Below, one piece after another: positions 6,169 through 7,744 of a DNA stretch of 7,744 nt (the stretch's first letter is position 1; each line of letters begins with the position of its first letter). The position numbers were made by a program, and so were the translations under genes. The notes beneath the pieces are model-generated. The model was given only the letters and a program-made list of their open reading frames with translations. It had not been told where the DNA came from and searched no databases. This DNA comes from Treponema_I sp045631425. Its GTDB lineage: Bacteria > Spirochaetota > Spirochaetia > Treponematales > Treponemataceae. The stretch spans positions 1-7,744 of the forward strand of contig JAZQUR010000118.1 of assembly GCA_045631425.1 (NCBI GenBank), written 5' to 3'.

Positions 6169-7611
6169 ATGAAAAAGATAGTATTTTTGTTTATTTCAAT
6201 TTTTTGTTTAACTAATATTTTTTCTCAAAATACAGTAAAAGATAAAATCGAATATTTTGGAGAAACTGAAAAATACATTTTAGTAGAACGAACAGACTTA
6301 CGCCGATATGACAACGGGCGATACACAGGTTTAACAAGCCGCGAAGTTCGTTCTTTTGTTTCACCAATTTCAGTTCCAAAAAACGTGGCTTCTGAATATT
6401 TAGATGATTCTTGGTTTTCTGGCAATTTTATGGTTTTAGAATCCACAAAAAGTGGAAGTTCACTAACTGCAAAAGGCTTAGATAACCTTATCCCATCAAC
6501 TTTTCATATTTCTGAAAATGGAAAGCTAATCGTTGTGCCAAAAGACAAAGGATTTCCAACTTTTAGAAGTTTTCCAACCTTTCCTGAACAAGAAATCCAA
6601 CCGGGAGATACTTGGACTGGAGAAGCAATTAGAACAGTAGATCCTTTAAACAAGGGAATATACACAAAACTTCAGATTGTGGTTCAGTACACATATATTG
6701 GAAAAGAAGTTTACAAAGAAACACCTGTTTATCATATAACAGCAAAATGGGCAACTCGATACGGAAGTGGCACTCTTTATCATGACTGGGAAGGCGATAA
6801 ATCCCTTATAAAAGCCACAGGAAGTCACACTGCTGATATTATGGTTTCCATTGAAACTGGAGCTGCAATCCTTATTCGGGATACAGTTGATGAAACTTTT
6901 TTCTATGACAATGGAAATAACGTTGCTTACAAGGGCACAATTCTGCTATTTACAGAATTTCCGCCAAGTATCGACAAAACAAAAATCACTTCTGCTTTGA
7001 GCAAAATCGCTTCTATAAAAACCGAATCAAATTCAGAAAATTATTATAAAGATGGCGTGCTTTCAGAAAAACCTTCTATTTCTAATGGTTCTGGAAATTC
7101 ATACAAAGATGATGATTATCCGTTCCAAGTAAATACTTCTTCTGGATATTTGGGAAATGGTGGCTCAGAAACAACTTTAACACCAAAACCAAGTACTCAA
7201 ACAGTTGTAACCAAACCAGCCACAGCAGAACCTGCTAAAAATGATATGGTTGTGGAAGAAACAGATGCAGGATTACGATTATCTGTTAGAAATTTGCAAT
7301 TCTATCCAGATAGTTCAGAATTGTTAGCATCAGAAAAAAACCGACTTGATGAAATTGCGGCTGTGCTAAAATTGGTTCCAGAATCAACATTTTTGGTGGA
7401 AGGTCACTCAGCCTCTACAGGAAATCCAATTGGGGAAAAAAATCTTTCTGTGGAACGTGCAAAATCCATTGTAGACGAACTTGTAAAACGTGGCATTCCT
7501 GCAAAACAGTTTATCTATCGAGGATTGGGTTCGGAAGTGCCGATTGCAGACAATTCCACAAGCGAAGGCAAGGCACAAAATCGCCGTGTAGAAATTACGA
7601 TTTTGGAATAA
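6169..7611 (+). CDS. Exported OmpA-like domain protein, Tp0624-like architecture
   Basis: Probably a periplasmic or outer-envelope protein. The 480 residues begin with a signal peptide (MKKIVFLFISIFCL, then NIFSQ; cleavage near 19-21, with no proper lipobox at Cys13). Residues about 22-268 form a beta-rich module I cannot name, with clusters such as FPTFRSFPTFPE and PGDTWTGEA. About 269-362 is a Ser/Thr/Asn/Pro-rich linker. Residues about 366-480 are an OmpA C-terminal domain: LQFYPDSSELLA, EGHSASTG, NLSVERA with Arg430, GIPAKQFIYRGLGSEVP and AQNRRVEI at the end. The Asp of the normal GHTD motif, which binds peptidoglycan, is Ala415; Arg430 is kept. Three-part architecture and length recall T. 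pallidum Tp0624, from memory only. No ribosome binding site is visible upstream, but the signal peptide makes the ATG at 6169 very likely. It is divergent from the ankyrin gene, and no clear terminator follows. Confidence 0.88.
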   Translation: MKKIVFLFISIFCLTNIFSQNTVKDKIEYFGETEKYILVERTDLRRYDNGRYTGLTSREVRSFVSPISVPKNVASEYLDDSWFSGNFMVLESTKSGSSLTAKGLDNLIPSTFHISENGKLIVVPKDKGFPTFRSFPTFPEQEIQPGDTWTGEAIRTVDPLNKGIYTKLQIVVQYTYIGKEVYKETPVYHITAKWATRYGSGTLYHDWEGDKSLIKATGSHTADIMVSIETGAAILIRDTVDETFFYDNGNNVAYKGTILLFTEFPPSIDKTKITSALSKIASIKTESNSENYYKDGVLSEKPSISNGSGNSYKDDDYPFQVNTSSGYLGNGGSETTLTPKPSTQTVVTKPATAEPAKNDMVVEETDAGLRLSVRNLQFYPDSSELLASEKNRLDEIAAVLKLVPESTFLVEGHSASTGNPIGEKNLSVERAKSIVDELVKRGIPAKQFIYRGLGSEVPIADNSTSEGKAQNRRVEITILE

Positions 7612-7621
7612 ATATTTTTTT

Positions 7622-7637
7622 CAGCTTTGAAAAGCTG
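7622..7637. repeat. Short hairpin just after the ompA-like gene
   Basis: CAGCTT pairs with AAGCTG around a 4-base loop (7 bp if the loop is closed further), 10 bases after the stop codon. The T-run lies before it on the plus strand, not after, so it does not have the form of a rho-independent terminator for this gene. Confidence 0.4.
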
Positions 7638-7647
7638 GTAAACTATA

Positions 7648-7696
7648 TGAGGGGTGGAAAACCATCTTTTTCGAGGCGAAGTTTTTCCACCCCTCA
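7648..7696. repeat. 14-bp perfect inverted repeat, long hairpin
   Basis: TGAGGGGTGGAAAA (7648-7661) is the exact reverse complement of TTTTCCACCCCTCA (7683-7696). The 21 bases between can extend the stem a little (CTTT at 7666-7669 with GAAG at 7678-7681). There is no T-tract after it on either strand. It may still stop transcription or stabilise the 3' end of the ompA-like mRNA, or be part of a dispersed repeat. It opens the GC-rich block at the right edge. Confidence 0.75.
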
Positions 7697-7744
7697 AACT
7701 CCCCGCCTTTCCTTGCACGACCAAAGGGCTTGCCGCCCTCTGGA
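7687..7744. other. GC-rich non-coding block with a second hairpin at the right edge
   Basis: By hand count about 37 of these 58 bases are G or C, in sharp contrast to the AT-rich rest of the window. CCAAAGGGC (7721-7729) pairs with GCCCTCTGG (7735-7743) around TTGCC with one A-C mismatch. I find no convincing gene. It may be an interspersed repeat, the end of a mobile element, or a structured RNA that continues past the window. Confidence 0.5.

Noticed and set aside
6225..6828. Minus-strand open frames inside the ompA-like gene (6225-6446 and 6646-6828)
   Set aside because: Antisense shadows without ribosome binding sites or recognisable domains.
7515..7724. Minus-strand 69-codon open frame over the right-hand hairpins
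   Set aside because: It overlaps the conserved end of the OmpA domain, crosses both arms of a perfect inverted repeat, and has no recognisable product.
7622..7744. Integron attC site or CRISPR-type repeat at the right edge
   Set aside because: I looked for the GTTRRRY and RYYYAAC core sites of attC and found none in the right positions; no direct repeats with regular spacers are present.

Overview
The window is an AT-rich bacterial segment that most resembles a host-associated spirochaete, probably a gut, rumen or oral Treponema. This rests on gene content only: a lipoprotein type I pullulanase, a very long ankyrin-repeat lipoprotein, and an OmpA-domain protein whose layout (long beta-rich N-terminal half, low-complexity linker, divergent OmpA domain) recalls treponemal Tp0624-like proteins. 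No rRNA or other phylogenetic marker is present, so the species stays open.

Layout from left to right. Positions 1-141 are the start of an IS3-family insertion sequence: 22 codons of an OrfA transposase on the minus strand, its own ribosome binding site and promoter, and a candidate terminal sequence near 141. Positions 145-202 hold two overlapping perfect inverted repeats; the right one followed by eight U on the minus strand is the probable terminator of the pullulanase gene. A complete type I pullulanase gene follows on the minus strand (322-3087) with an extended -10 promoter. A second, textbook terminator (3191-3232) ends the next minus-strand gene, a 925-residue lipoprotein made almost wholly of about 26 ankyrin repeats (3254-6031). 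A 137-bp divergent intergenic region separates it from a plus-strand gene for a 480-residue exported OmpA-like protein (6169-7611). The last 130 bases are non-coding, turn abruptly GC-rich, and carry two hairpins that look like a dispersed repeat or a structured element running off the window.

All three complete genes encode exported envelope proteins, two of them predicted lipoproteins. The pullulanase should debranch alpha-glucans outside the cytoplasm. The ankyrin protein is likely an envelope scaffold or binding protein of unknown partner, and the OmpA-like protein a periplasmic or envelope structural protein. Each complete gene appears to be its own transcription unit. The ankyrin and ompA-like genes are divergent and could share regulation, but no operator is visible.

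No wholly new multi-gene system is evident. The points most worth a second look are the three-repeat super-periodicity in the ankyrin protein, the loss of the peptidoglycan-binding Asp in the OmpA domain, the apparent absence of a ribosome binding site before the ompA-like gene, the mutually exclusive hairpins next to the IS boundary, and the GC-rich hairpin block at the right edge.
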